Below are positions 1-8,811 of a DNA stretch of 64,000 bases, in pieces; positions within the stretch are counted from its first letter, which is position 1, and every line of letters starts with the position of its first letter. The notes below the pieces were generated by a model, which saw only the letters and a list, made by a program, of their open reading frames with translations, was not told the DNA's origin and searched no databases. A program made the position numbers and the translations under genes. This stretch comes from BTUB01 sp963836585 (GTDB lineage Bacteria > Babelota > Babeliae > Babelales > Vermiphilaceae), in the NCBI GenBank assembly GCA_963836585.1, contig CAWIJV010000001.1, positions 1 to 64,000 on the forward strand. The letters are read 5' to 3'.

Positions 1-391
1 CGTTCCGCCGCCTCCGCCGGTTTTGCCAGGACCTCCATTACCACCTTTGGAAAGTCCATTTTGAATAATGAAATCGGTAATGGTGGCCGCGCCTTGAGCT
101 AGAGAAAACGGGGATGGAACTACCCCCATCGATAGTCACACCACTGCCCAAAATGGTGAAAGAGGGTCCAAGTGCTGGTAGGCGCGCTGATAAGCTGATT
201 GTCTGTCCGGCAATCGGTGAGCAGTCGATAGTGTCGCCATCTAGGGCTTGTTGAAGAGCGGCATTTAGGCTGCCATCTGCCATACCGCCGTCATTGCTGG
301 TGACTTGGATTATGGTAGCCAGTAGAGGACCTGAGAGTAATAGATTTACGATGACCAAGGGAAGAAGAAAGAATATAGTAAAACGCTTCAT
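1..391 (-). pseudogene. Exported glycine-rich repeat protein, N-terminus, frameshifted and cut by window edge
   Basis: The start at 391 gives a signal peptide (MKRFTIFFLL..., hydrophobic to about residue 25) followed by a region of the type seen at the start of polymorphic, beta-helical exported proteins (TSNDGG, SLNAALQQA, DTIDCSP, GVTIDGGSS). The open frame ends at position 38 after a nonsense tail. Read in the adjacent frame from about position 105 downward, the sequence continues sensibly (LAQGAATITDFIIQNG, then GGNGGPGKTGGGGG) to the window edge. One base therefore seems to be missing near the T-rich stretch around positions 95-110. It is either a decaying gene, a phase-variable one, or an assembly error. 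The function of the intact protein would be surface display or secretion; the substrate is unknown. Confidence 0.6.
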
Positions 392-519
392 GTAACCACT
401 CCTTAAATTTGATTATTTTTACTACTCAACCATAGCAATTTTTTTGTGAGCAACAAAGTAATTTGACTCCATTGTGATCTTTTACTAAAGTTGCAACGAA
501 ATTATCTATATTCCAAAGG

Positions 520-1856
520 GAGGCTGTAAACTATTTTGTGTAAATGGGATAAATGGTATAAGCTGAAAATACAGAAATAACCTCCATTTAACAGGATTTT
601 TTATGGCAGAGATAAACAACAACATAGATTTTAGCCAATTGGCAAAAAATTGCAAAAACCTCAAAGATGTCCACACGGTGGTAAAAAGCATGATGAAGGG
701 TGTCATCGAGGGTATTTTGCAGGAGGAGCTAAACCAGCACCTGGGCTACCAGAAGCACTCAAAGGTGGGAAGCAACTCAGGCAAAAGAGAAACGGCACCT
801 CGTCCAAAACGGTACTCAGCACCGCCGGTGAGATTGAAATTGCGATTCCCCGGGATAGGAACGGCGAGTTCAGCCCTCAGCTTGTAAAGTCATACCAAAC
901 CGACATAAGTGAGTTCGATGAGAGGATTATCTCGATGTATGCTCGTGGTATGACAACTCGAGACATCCAGGCCCATGTACAGGAGATTTACGGCGCTGAG
1001 ATATCTCCAACAATGGTCTCAATGATCACGGACAAAGTCTTGCATGTTGCCCACGAGTGGCAGCAAAGGCCGCTTGCATCGGTGTACGTGATCACCTACT
1101 TCGATGCTATTTTTTATAAAGTTCGTGATGGCGGGAAGATAGTCTCCAAAGCAGCATACACCTGCCTTGGCGTTGATATAAATGGCAATAAGGACATTCT
1201 TGGATTATGGATTGGGTCAAGCGAGGGAGCGACCTATTGGCTTTCAATTATGAATGAGCTCAAGGCACGCGGGGTCAAAGACATTTTTATTGCCTGCATT
1301 GACGGACTCAAGGGTATGGGCGATGCGATAGAAACGGCTTTCCCTCGCACTGAAATACAGCGATGCGTTATTCACATGATGCGCAATTCTTTTAAATATG
1401 TTGCGCACAAGAATAGTAAGCAATTCATTGCGGATTTGAAATTAGTTTACACGGCGGCATCAGAGTCAGAAGCACGCTACTACCTTGGTCTGCTTGAGCA
1501 AAAATGGGGGACGAAATACCCGCTGGCAGTAAAGCCTTGGGTTGAGCAATGGGCGCACGTTTCGACGTATTTTAAGTACCCGGCTGAGCTGCGACGACTT
1601 ATTTATACGACCAATGCCGTTGAAGCACTCCATCGCCAGTTCCGTAAAGTGAGCAAAAATAGAACCGTTCTTGCCACTGATGAGTCGCTGTTTAAGCTGC
1701 TGTTTTTGGCTGCGCGGGACATTCAAAAAAAGTGGTTGTTCCCTGTTCGTGGTTGGACAGAAATCGCAACACAACTGCACGTCTTTTTTAATGAAAGGGT
1801 TACGGCAAATTAGTGAGTTGAAATAAAACTATTTACACAAAATAGTTGACAGACCC
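520..1856 (+). mobile_element. IS256-family insertion sequence with 8-bp target duplication
   Basis: The two ends are 26-bp imperfect inverted repeats, 520-545 and 1831-1856, sharing the run AACTATTTTGTGTAAAT. They are flanked by a perfect 8-bp direct repeat TCCAAAGG at 512-519 and 1857-1864, the target duplication expected of IS256-type transposition. The 1337-bp length fits the family. The element holds one transposase gene, which is frameshifted. It inserted just 5' of a small exported-protein gene whose ribosome site (AAAGGAG) abuts the right duplication, separating that gene from its upstream sequence. Confidence 0.92.
603..1813 (+). pseudogene. IS256-family (mutator-type) transposase, -1 frameshift
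   Basis: The N-terminus (LQEELNQHLGYQKH) lies in the frame opening at 603. The rest (RNGTSSKTVLSTAGEIEIAI, then ISMYARGMTTRDIQ, FDAIFYKVRDGG, IACIDGLKGMGDAI, CVIHMMRNSFKYV, IYTTNAVEALHRQFRK) lies in the -1 frame and ends at 1813. These are the usual blocks of IS256 transposases, including the DDE catalytic acidic residues. The frames meet near 780-790 at GGCAAAAGAG. This is not a canonical slippery heptamer and IS256 elements normally use one frame, so I treat it as a lost base and an inactive copy. Joined length is about 400 residues, normal for the family. Confidence 0.85.
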
Positions 1857-1872
1857 TCCAAAGGAGTTCTCA

Positions 1873-2302
1873 TGAACAAGATTTACGGATTTTTAAGTGT
1901 CGCTTTTATTGCTCTCAATATTAATGCCGGCAGAATACAGCTTAGAGATTGGAACGTTTGTTGAGGTGTCGGATAAGATAACGATCTTCAATGATTTGGC
2001 GGAATCTAGCAGTAGTAGAAGAAGAAATTGGTTGGATTGATGGAGTTGTTACGCAGAAGCGTGTTTTGGAAGCCGCACAAGGAATTGAGATGGAGGTAAA
2101 TCATGGCGTTATGCAAAAAGATACTCAAACTTTACAAGTTGTAGTAAATGGAAATAAACATGCGCTAAAATTTGCTACGTATTTTCATTCACAAGCAGAG
2201 GGGCTTCCCCGTGAGACATTTACGGAATTCAGATACAAGATTTCAGATATCTTGGCAGGAAGAAAAGATGCAAAAGGATTAACGGTGCATGATCTTCAAT
2301 AG
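1873..2302 (+). pseudogene. Small exported protein gene, degraded by two frameshifts
   Basis: A good ribosome site (AAAGGAG, 1860-1866) precedes ATG 1873, which encodes a signal peptide (MNKIYGFLSVAFIALNINAG) but stops after about 30 codons. The neighbouring frame continues with EYSLEIGTFVEVSDKITIF, and a further frame change gives the C-terminal part from about 1991 to 2302 (VEEEIGWIDGVVTQKRVLEA ... ATYFHSQAEGLPRE). The parts read as one protein of about 140 residues broken twice. The IS256 copy sits immediately upstream, so expression was probably lost before or along with the reading frame. The family is not recognised. Confidence 0.55.
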
Positions 2303-2317
2303 TTTTTTTAGAGTCAG

Positions 2318-2349
2318 AAAGCTCGGGCACAATGCTTGAGCTTTTTTTT
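2318..2349 (+). terminator. Rho-independent terminator
   Basis: The stem AAAGCTC (2318-2324) pairs with GAGCTTT (2338-2344) and is followed by a T-run. It lies directly behind the degraded exported-protein gene ending at 2302. Confidence 0.75.
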
Positions 2350-2447
2350 ATGCCGATTTGCCTGGCTCGATACCCTCACAACTACGGTAGAGCAGCAGCA
2401 TTAAAAGTGAAGTCGTGACAAAATATCATGGGTTGCGAGTGAAATTT

Positions 2448-2495
2448 CAGTTCGTGACAAAACTTCACGAACTGAACCGTCGACAAGTTGTCGAC
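2448..2495. repeat. Two adjacent inverted repeats between convergent units
   Basis: CAGTTCGTGA (2448-2457) pairs perfectly with TCACGAACTG (2465-2474) over a 7-base loop. A 17-bp perfect palindrome, GTCGACAAGTTGTCGAC, follows at 2479-2495. Related fragments (GTCGTGACAAAA at about 2413, GGCGACAACTG at about 2501) flank them. The position between the end of the 1873 remnant and the 3' end of the DUF488 gene gives no obvious promoter role. They may be terminator-like or remnants of a mobile repeat. Confidence 0.6.
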
Positions 2496-2527
2496 AGTTT
2501 GGCGACAACTGAGTTTTCAACCAATTA

Positions 2528-3076
2528 TTAAGAAGCAGGGCCCTTTTTGGGGGCGGGATAGGTGATCTGAGTTCCGCGCACTTTGGCCCACGGAGTTAAG
2601 GTGTGAGGTTTGGCTGAGGTGAGTGAATAGATATCTTCAACGAAGATATCATGAACCAATAATGCATCACCCACCAGTGATCTGTGGCAGCGCCAGGGGA
2701 CCGCTTCAGCGCACATGATTGCAACTTTTTTATGATGCGCTTGCTCGATCAGTTTTTGTAATGCGTCTTGAAATTCTTCCGTTTGCATATAATCAGCATA
2801 GCCGCGAAATGATGCATTGTGCCAGCCCATGTTGGGCGAATCCGCATGTGTGTGCCGTAATCCACCCAAATTTTTTTCATGACAATAGCCAATATGATGG
2901 TTGCGTAACGCATCCGCTAATTCTGCTTCATTAAACTGAGGATTATGGCGCGATTTGGGGATGGTGCGAATATCAACCAATTCGGTGATGCCATACTGTT
3001 TGAGAACCTCTATAAATTCTTGAATGGGGCGTGTTGAGTGGCCGATCGTGTAGACGGCAGTCTGTTTTTTTGGCAT
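2528..3076 (-). CDS. DUF488 family protein
   Basis: This 182-residue cytoplasmic protein opens with the typical DUF488 pattern YTIGHSTRPIQEFIEVL, followed by LVDIRTIPKSRHNPQFN and the central EKNLGGLR. The conserved MCAEAVPWRCHRSLVGD block, with a Cys near residue 130, is at the usual place. The family is widespread and of unknown biochemical function; the length is normal. It has no signal peptide and stands alone, with its 3' end facing the 1873 remnant and divergent from the exported protein at 3154. Confidence 0.9.
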   Translation of the reverse strand: MPKKQTAVYTIGHSTRPIQEFIEVLKQYGITELVDIRTIPKSRHNPQFNEAELADALRNHHIGYCHEKNLGGLRHTHADSPNMGWHNASFRGYADYMQTEEFQDALQKLIEQAHHKKVAIMCAEAVPWRCHRSLVGDALLVHDIFVEDIYSLTSAKPHTLTPWAKVRGTQITYPAPKKGPAS

Positions 3077-3153
3077 AGTTTTTACCTTTATATTATTGAA
3101 GATTTTGCTATGCTAGCACTTGTTGTTTTTAATGGTAAAAAAAAGAGATGATA

Positions 3154-3723
3154 ATGGAAAAGAGTTTTTTAGTATTAATGATTTTAGTTTGTGTTCCTTA
3201 TTATGCGGCAGCCTGTCAAAAGTGGCCGTATCTTGCTTCTCCGGCATTTAAAGAGCAGCGACAGAAAAAAGTTGTCGAAATGGTTGCCGGATGCGATACG
3301 GTGATAGAAATTGGCGGTGCCGGCGCTCCTATGAGCGGTTTTTTACCTAAAGATAAAAAAGTAATTGTGATCGATCCGGAAATCAGACGCAAAGAAGAGG
3401 GCAATATTACGCACGTGCCAAAACCGTTTGAAAAGTGGGATGGCAAGTTTGATAGCAACAATTATGCGGTGGTGATTTTGGGGCTGCAGCTGGTGATGCC
3501 GGATGGTGCCTGGAAAAAATTGCATACGCTCATTGATGGCTCAGCGATCACCGTGATTGAATATGCAGCGCAAAATAGAGAAGCGCGCAAGCAATTTAAA
3601 GATATTAGCGCGAGTGTTACTAAATCCTGGCAGGCGCCGCTTGAGCTGGAAATTACCGGCCATGAGTTGGCGAAGTTTAAAGGCACTGTGTTTAATCATC
3701 GCATATTGCATTGCGCGAAATAA
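3154..3723 (+). CDS. Exported Rossmann/methyltransferase-like protein
   Basis: ATG 3154 is preferred over ATG 3148 because AAGAGA lies at proper spacing. A hydrophobic signal (MEKSFLVLMILVCVPYYAAA) is followed by a domain with a glycine-rich loop after the first strand (DTVIEIGGAGAPMSGF), an acidic residue ending the next strand (KKVIVIDPE) and a fourth-strand motif (YAVVILGLQL). This order resembles a class I SAM-methyltransferase core, but no catalytic motif for a substrate class is visible. An exported methyltransferase fold is unusual. No specific function is assigned. Confidence 0.55.
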   Translation: MEKSFLVLMILVCVPYYAAACQKWPYLASPAFKEQRQKKVVEMVAGCDTVIEIGGAGAPMSGFLPKDKKVIVIDPEIRRKEEGNITHVPKPFEKWDGKFDSNNYAVVILGLQLVMPDGAWKKLHTLIDGSAITVIEYAAQNREARKQFKDISASVTKSWQAPLELEITGHELAKFKGTVFNHRILHCAK

Positions 3724-3740
3724 AAAATAAGGAGATAGGT

Positions 3741-3896
3741 ATGCCATACAAAGTAGGTAAAAAGACAAAGACCAAAGGGTATCCGATTTTAAAATTTGAG
3801 AATGGTAAATGGAGCGTGATTGCCCATTCATCAACACGAGAAAAGGCCGAGGCAAGTATTCGGGCACGGCACATGGGTGCCCACAAAAAAGGCTAG
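3741..3896 (+). CDS. Small basic hypothetical protein (51 aa)
   Basis: The start at 3741 has a GGAGATAG ribosome site six bases upstream and lies 17 bases after the preceding stop, so it is probably co-transcribed with the gene at 3154. The product (MPYKVGKKTKTKGYPILKFE ... REKAEASIRARHMG) is lysine/arginine-rich, with a short beta-rich N-half and a helical C-half. It resembles small uncharacterised proteins common in bacterial and viral genomes. No function is assigned. Confidence 0.6.
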   Translation: MPYKVGKKTKTKGYPILKFENGKWSVIAHSSTREKAEASIRARHMGAHKKG

Positions 3897-3957
3897 ATTT
3901 AACGGCAAAGATGGCTAAACTCATTAATAGTATTCACCTTTTAACGTTATAGACTAT

Positions 3958-4260
3958 ATGGCTATCAAAACATTGTTAGGGTTTGTAGTAATGAGCATGG
4001 CAACGGGCAGTTTTTGTATGCAACCGCCGGAAAAAGTTACCGAGCAGCAAACTGCTTTTGAAAAGCAAGTTGCAAAAGCTTTGAGCGCTAAGTCTAAGAA
4101 ACCCAAAAAAAGAGTGGAGATAGTAAACGTCCGTTTACCACTTCCTTATAAGGTTGAGGCATTCAGCCAACTATCGGTTGAAGATAAAAAGATCTGGCTC
4201 GATCTTTTTGCTCCTGAGGATACTGTTCGCGCCTTGGATTATCCTCGCGCCCGTTTGTAA
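3958..4260 (+). CDS. Small exported protein with +1 Met signal junction
   Basis: This 100-residue product has a signal peptide ending TGSFC, followed by MQPPEK. The mature part is lysine-rich with a possible short helix (QTAFEKQVAKALSAKSKKPKKR). There is no strong ribosome site at ATG 3958. The family is not recognised. It is one of about twenty proteins here with Met directly after the presumed signal cleavage site. Confidence 0.55.
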   Translation: MAIKTLLGFVVMSMATGSFCMQPPEKVTEQQTAFEKQVAKALSAKSKKPKKRVEIVNVRLPLPYKVEAFSQLSVEDKKIWLDLFAPEDTVRALDYPRARL

Positions 4261-4268
4261 AACTATCA

Positions 4269-4577
4269 TTACCACTTGACGGTATTTGAGGATGCTTTCA
4301 TAGCGGCATCTTTTACCATGCAACGGTCATAGTTAAGAAGATCCCACTCGTTGCAGTAACAGTAGTTGCCATTAGGATCAGACATTAAAAAGACCGGTTT
4401 ATCATCGGCCACTTTATCGCGCGGGCCACATTTGTGAGAGCACCAGCATTGGCAACTTTTGGTCACCTTGCAATTATATTCGCTGGGGCAAATAGTATCA
4501 TTTGCTTTTTTGTATGGCGCGTCATCAGCATGAGCTAAAAGAGCGGTAGAGAGCAAAAAAATAGCATACAAGATCAT
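4269..4577 (-). CDS. Small exported cysteine-rich protein
   Basis: The 102-residue product begins with a signal peptide (MILYAIFLLSTALLAHADDA) and has a good ribosome site (AAAGGGGAAC) upstream. The mature part has clustered cysteines (CPSEYNCKVTKSCQCWCSHK, then NYCYCNEWD and DRCM), nine or so in 85 residues, suggesting a disulfide-stabilised or metal-binding secreted mini-domain. It is convergent with the gene at 3958. The family is not recognised. Confidence 0.6.
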   Translation of the reverse strand: MILYAIFLLSTALLAHADDAPYKKANDTICPSEYNCKVTKSCQCWCSHKCGPRDKVADDKPVFLMSDPNGNYCYCNEWDLLNYDRCMVKDAAMKASSNTVKW

Positions 4578-4787
4578 AATAGTTCCCCTTTTTTAAAATT
4601 CCTTCTACTGTTTAGTCTGCCGTGTGTGCGCTGCCCAATGCAATAGTCTATAAAAAAATCTCTATTTGTATAAAATATAAAATGCGATTTTTGCATGTCT
4701 AAAGCGATTGCATCTTGTTATTGCCAAAGTGAATAAAGTGGGGTATTTTTATTGAAATACTAAACCTTTTTTGCCATCGGGGGCAGC

Positions 4788-5816
4788 ATGAATATGCGTG
4801 GTCTTTTTCTATCAATGTTACTGGTTTGCAACGGGGCTATTTGGGCCGATGAAGCGGTAGCCAAAACTCATGTCTACAAGCAGGAGTTTCAACTGGTCAA
4901 AGAGAATCCTGTTTTTGAAAATCTGTTTGATGAGGATGTGAATCATATATCTCATGAATTTGAGCGCGCTATTCACAATTCTAAGCATATGCCAAGTATA
5001 TGGCAGCGCCTTGGATGCTTTATGTTTCTATTATATGATACGATCGTAATTACTCCTGAGATGATGCCTGAGCTATATGCGTTTGTAGAATCATTTGCTC
5101 AAAAATCAGGAATGCCTACGCCTAAAATTTTTATTAGTTTAAATGAACATGTATTCAATGCATTCGCTGCAAAATTTATTAACAGTGTTGGCGGAATTTT
5201 AATTGAACAAAAGCTGCTGAATGAGCTTGCTGATAATCAATTGAAAGCGGTTATCGCGCATGAACTGGGCCATATAAAGCATAATCATATAAATAAAAAT
5301 ATTGCCTTACTTATTCCATCCTTGGCTGCATCTTTATATGTGGTAAATAAGGGCATTAATTGTGTAAGAAATTATATAGGAATTGATAGATGGCGATATA
5401 AATTCTTAGAATTTGATGTTGCCGATTATTATATTCGTGGCTTGGGTGTGGCAGCGCTTACTCTTTTAGGAAGAGGACTAATTATTGGAAAAAGATTTGA
5501 AAAAGAAGCTGATCAATTTGCATTTGAATCCGGTTATGCTGCCGATTGCGTAGAAGCATTTACAATTATGGAAGATAAGATCAAAAAGGTTGATGCTGAA
5601 CTTGCTGCAACCAATGATAAATTGATGGCGGAGAAAGATAACTTGACGCCAGCCGATTTTTCATCATTGCAACAGGAGTTGTGGAAAGCTACCATGTGGT
5701 ATCGATTCTATCTCTGGATTCATCGAAACACCCCTTTTGAATCGCATCCAAGTAATGCTGATCGCATTGCCGCAGCGCAAGCATATCTTGCAGCGCAAGA
5801 AGCTGCTAAAGCATAA
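4788..5816 (+). CDS. Exported M48-family zinc metallopeptidase
   Basis: This 342-residue protein has an N-terminal signal (MNMRGLFLSMLLVCNGAIWA). It carries the M48 core: the zinc motif in VIAHELGHIKHNH near residues 155-167 and the third ligand region EKEADQFAFESG near 238. Hydrophobic stretches lie between them, as in HtpX/Ste24-type enzymes. The C-terminal ESHPSNADRIAA is the usual ExHP..RI block following the core. A role in envelope protein quality control or in cleavage of exported substrates is likely. It stands alone, with a bidirectional terminator behind it. Confidence 0.85.
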   Translation: MNMRGLFLSMLLVCNGAIWADEAVAKTHVYKQEFQLVKENPVFENLFDEDVNHISHEFERAIHNSKHMPSIWQRLGCFMFLLYDTIVITPEMMPELYAFVESFAQKSGMPTPKIFISLNEHVFNAFAAKFINSVGGILIEQKLLNELADNQLKAVIAHELGHIKHNHINKNIALLIPSLAASLYVVNKGINCVRNYIGIDRWRYKFLEFDVADYYIRGLGVAALTLLGRGLIIGKRFEKEADQFAFESGYAADCVEAFTIMEDKIKKVDAELAATNDKLMAEKDNLTPADFSSLQQELWKATMWYRFYLWIHRNTPFESHPSNADRIAAAQAYLAAQEAAKA

Positions 5817-5836
5817 AATTTTCACAAAATTCACAT

Positions 5837-5867
5837 AAAAAAACCGGATGAAAGTCCGGTTTTTTTA
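5837..5867. terminator. Bidirectional rho-independent terminator
   Basis: The arms AAAAAAACCGGA (5837-5848) and TCCGGTTTTTTT (5855-5866) enclose a six-base loop, with poly-A on one side and poly-T on the other. It therefore serves both the M48 gene and the convergent transporter gene, whose stop codon lies in the T-run. Confidence 0.9.
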
Positions 5868-7115
5868 TGCTATTGCAAAATAAATCATCAACGTATTCAC
5901 AATCAAAATAGCAAATCCTGATGCATAGGCACATGCTTTCACCCAACGGGCATTGGTAAATTGCCCCATGATGGTAGGATTGCTGGTAAACTGAATGAGA
6001 GGAAAAACGGCAAAGGGCAGCTGCAAGCTCAAGATAATCTGGCTAAAGATCATCAGATGAGAAAGGCAGCATTCGCCCATCCACCAGATGCCAAAGATCG
6101 CCGGCATGATGGTTACCAATCTTCCGATGAGGCGGCGAGCCCAGGCAGCCATTTTAATATTGATAAACCCTTCTAAGATTACTTGTCCCGCCAAGGTGCC
6201 GGTGAGGGTAGAATTTTGGCCGGAGATCAGTAATGCAATCGCAAATACAAAACTGGCAACGTTTGTTGAGAGGATCGGTGTAAAAAGATGATAGGCATCT
6301 TGGATCTCAGCCACGGCATAGAGGCCATTTTTATAAAATACTGCCGCTGAAACAATCAAAATTGCCGCATTCACAAAAAAAGCAAACGTGAGCGCTACGC
6401 AAGAATCCAGCCCACTGTAAAAGATCGATCTCTTTTTGGCATCAGCATCTCCCCTCGCTTCTTCTTTTACCAATGCTGAATGCAGATATAAGTTGTGGGG
6501 CATCACCGTGGCGCCCAAAATGCCGATGGCCAGATAGAGCATTTCTGAATCGGTCAGAATTTTTGTGGTGGGGATACAGCCTTGCAAAATGCCTATCCAA
6601 GAAGGTTTGGCAATAAAAATAATGATAGCAAAGCAAACGATGATGGCACCGATAAGTGCAGCGACTAAAATTTCTACTAATTTAATATGCCGATTGCTCA
6701 ACATGAGGAGTAAGAGTACATCCCCGGCCGTTAGGCAGATGCCAACGAGTAATGGTATGCCAAACAAAAGCTGCAAGGCGATTGCCGAGCCGATCACTTC
6801 CGCCAGATCGGTGGCGATCACCGCCAATTCGGCCAAGATCCAGAGCGGTATTGCAATTGAAGGAGGATAATAATCGCGACAAGCACGGGCCAAATCTTTA
6901 CCCGTTACAATACCCAATTTTAGGGCGCAATATTGCAAAAGCATGGCCATAAAATTTGAAATGAGTATCACACTCAAGAGTGCATACCCGTATTGGGCGC
7001 CGCCGGATAAATCGGTGGCCCAATTGCCTGGATCCATGTAGCCAACGGCTATCAAATATCCGGGCCCTGAAAGGGCAAAAAATCGTTTAAGGAACGTAAG
7101 AAAGGCTATCTTCAT
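5865..7115 (-). CDS. mntH: NRAMP family divalent metal (Mn2+/Fe2+) transporter
   Basis: This 416-residue protein has about eleven membrane segments. The metal-binding DPGN of segment 1 (GYMDPGNWATDLSGG) and the MPH of segment 6 (GATVMPHNLYLHS) are both intact, which defines a functional NRAMP metal site. It would import Mn2+ or Fe2+ with protons across the inner membrane. It stands alone, ends in the shared terminator, and lies downstream of a small exported-protein gene on the same strand. No regulatory site is recognised. Confidence 0.93.
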   Translation of the reverse strand: MKIAFLTFLKRFFALSGPGYLIAVGYMDPGNWATDLSGGAQYGYALLSVILISNFMAMLLQYCALKLGIVTGKDLARACRDYYPPSIAIPLWILAELAVIATDLAEVIGSAIALQLLFGIPLLVGICLTAGDVLLLLMLSNRHIKLVEILVAALIGAIIVCFAIIIFIAKPSWIGILQGCIPTTKILTDSEMLYLAIGILGATVMPHNLYLHSALVKEEARGDADAKKRSIFYSGLDSCVALTFAFFVNAAILIVSAAVFYKNGLYAVAEIQDAYHLFTPILSTNVASFVFAIALLISGQNSTLTGTLAGQVILEGFINIKMAAWARRLIGRLVTIMPAIFGIWWMGECCLSHLMIFSQIILSLQLPFAVFPLIQFTSNPTIMGQFTNARWVKACAYASGFAILIVNTLMIYFAIA

Positions 7116-7136
7116 GCACTTAGTATAAAGCAGATC

Positions 7137-7967
7137 TTATTTTTTTTCTGCTGCTGCTTTTAAAGCCAATCGTGCTGAGCGGCGCGGTGCTTGCTGTTCC
7201 TGCAGGCTCTCAGAATTTTTTCTTTTGTGCGATTTTGCCACTGGTTCTTTTCTTTCAAGCATCTCATCGATTATTGCTAAAAGCGTATCATCATCGTCAA
7301 ATTTTGGGCTTGAATCTTCTGGGGAAGCAGTAAGAAGATAAGACATTTGTCCGTTATAAGGATGAGTGAGCGTCTTAAAGCCTACATCCTCAAATAAAGT
7401 TCCGGCTTCCGGATCATGCGGCGAATCGATATGCAAAGATGACCCTGCAGAATAGAGAGTCTTTTCCTGTTTTGCATGAAGACGTCTTAAATCATTAAGA
7501 GCAATGTAGAGAGACACACAGCGAAGAACATACTTGTTATATCCATTATCTGCCAAAGCCTTTCCTGCTTCTGTTAAGGCAATTCTTTTAATAGTTGCTT
7601 GGAAGCAATCATTTTTATACTCAAACGGTGGGAGATGAGCGATGGCCGGCACTATCAGCTTGCCACCGGTGAGTGTGTATTCTATAAGGGCTAATGGGAT
7701 GTTGTTACGTGTGATTGTCGCTTTTTTATCAAATTTTTCATCAATAGAGCCGTAACTTTCAGTTGCAATGGCTAGTGGCTCGTATCTCATAATTGTTTTA
7801 TCCAGATGAGTGGGCGGTTTTGCTGCAGATGGTCTTGCCCATTCGGGTAGTTCTTGTCTTTTGACCGTAAGTTGAGCCGCTGGGCGGCTTTCACGATCGA
7901 TTAGCATTGCCTGCGCAAATGATGGAACTGCCAAAAGTAATACTGAAATATGCATTGTATGTTTCAT
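7137..7967 (-). CDS. Exported hypothetical protein with basic C-terminus
   Basis: The start at 7967 is chosen because it begins a signal peptide (MKHTMHISVLLLAVPSFAQA) followed by MLIDRE; the frame is open 20 codons further upstream without a signal. The mature part of about 255 residues has no recognised domain, though the segment around residues 95-200 looks globular. The C-terminus (APRRSARLALKAAAEKK) is basic and could be a nuclear-localisation-like or nucleic-acid-binding tail. This is speculative. Confidence 0.6.
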   Translation of the reverse strand: MKHTMHISVLLLAVPSFAQAMLIDRESRPAAQLTVKRQELPEWARPSAAKPPTHLDKTIMRYEPLAIATESYGSIDEKFDKKATITRNNIPLALIEYTLTGGKLIVPAIAHLPPFEYKNDCFQATIKRIALTEAGKALADNGYNKYVLRCVSLYIALNDLRRLHAKQEKTLYSAGSSLHIDSPHDPEAGTLFEDVGFKTLTHPYNGQMSYLLTASPEDSSPKFDDDDTLLAIIDEMLERKEPVAKSHKRKNSESLQEQQAPRRSARLALKAAAEKK

Positions 7968-8097
7968 AGGAAATATTCCGAGCGTTAAAGGGGTTTTTAC
8001 ACTGGTGATAAGATAAGCAATTGGCATGCAATTTGCAAGTATAGATTTGTTAGAGCATTGTTTGCTACTATATCTTTATAACTCAGGGGGATTTCTT

Positions 8098-8724
8098 ATG
8101 GCAAAACGATTTTCAGTGAAAGAGACGGTTGGCTATGCGGTCAATGTGTTGATTGCTCATCCATGGTATTTTCTTAAGCTTTTTGTGCTCTGGATAATTT
8201 TTTCTATTCTTATACTAATGCCGATTATGCTGCTTTTTATTGGAATTGGTATTTTTAAAGGGCTTGGCATCGGCGGTTTAGCATTGGCAGGGATAGCGAT
8301 TTTGCTTCTTTATTGTTTGGCACTCGTATATATCTGGACTGGCCCGACCAAACTCATTTTGAACTTTTATGATACCGATTCTGCTCGTGTGAGTCTCGGT
8401 GATTTTTTTCGATTGTTTTCGATATCCCAACTGTTTCGGCTTCTGGCAACATTTATTCTGTATGTGATAGCCGCTGCTGTTGGCCTTGCATTATTTATCA
8501 TTCCCGGTATCTATCTGATGGTAAAATTGCAATTCAGCTTTTACTATGTGATCGATAGAAATATCCCTGTTATGAATGCCTTCAAAAAAAGTTATACGGC
8601 CACAACGGGCAACTTTTGGCGCATCTTGGCAGTCGATATTATTGGCGCGATTTTGTTGCAACTTATTATTACGACACCCATGAGTTATCTCATGGGCGTC
8701 TATATGTATCGTAAATTGGGATAA
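8098..8724 (+). CDS. Multi-pass membrane protein (glycerophosphodiesterase-type membrane domain)
   Basis: The start at 8098 (MAKRFSVKETVGYAVNVL) has a GGGGG ribosome site; the upstream open frame overlaps the divergent gene and is ignored. The 208-residue protein has about five or six membrane segments, with the pattern IPGIYLMVKLQFSFYYVID and a following helix ending FKKSYTATTGNFWRI. This is typical of small bacterial membrane proteins of the DUF975/GDPD membrane-domain type. Function is unknown. Its last codons contain a perfect palindrome (CCCATGAG/CTCATGGG, 8677-8696) that recurs with the surrounding codons at 10655. Confidence 0.65.
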   Translation: MAKRFSVKETVGYAVNVLIAHPWYFLKLFVLWIIFSILILMPIMLLFIGIGIFKGLGIGGLALAGIAILLLYCLALVYIWTGPTKLILNFYDTDSARVSLGDFFRLFSISQLFRLLATFILYVIAAAVGLALFIIPGIYLMVKLQFSFYYVIDRNIPVMNAFKKSYTATTGNFWRILAVDIIGAILLQLIITTPMSYLMGVYMYRKLG

Positions 8725-8811
8725 TCAATACTGTTGCAGATTTAATTCTATCTTTATTAGATTTGTTGTAATAATGCTACAAAACAAAATAATTTTTATT
8801 GGAGAAATAGT

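Noticed and set aside
780..790. Programmed -1 frameshifting in the IS256 transposase
   Set aside because: The site is not a canonical slippery heptamer and IS256 elements normally do not use frameshifting, so decay is preferred.
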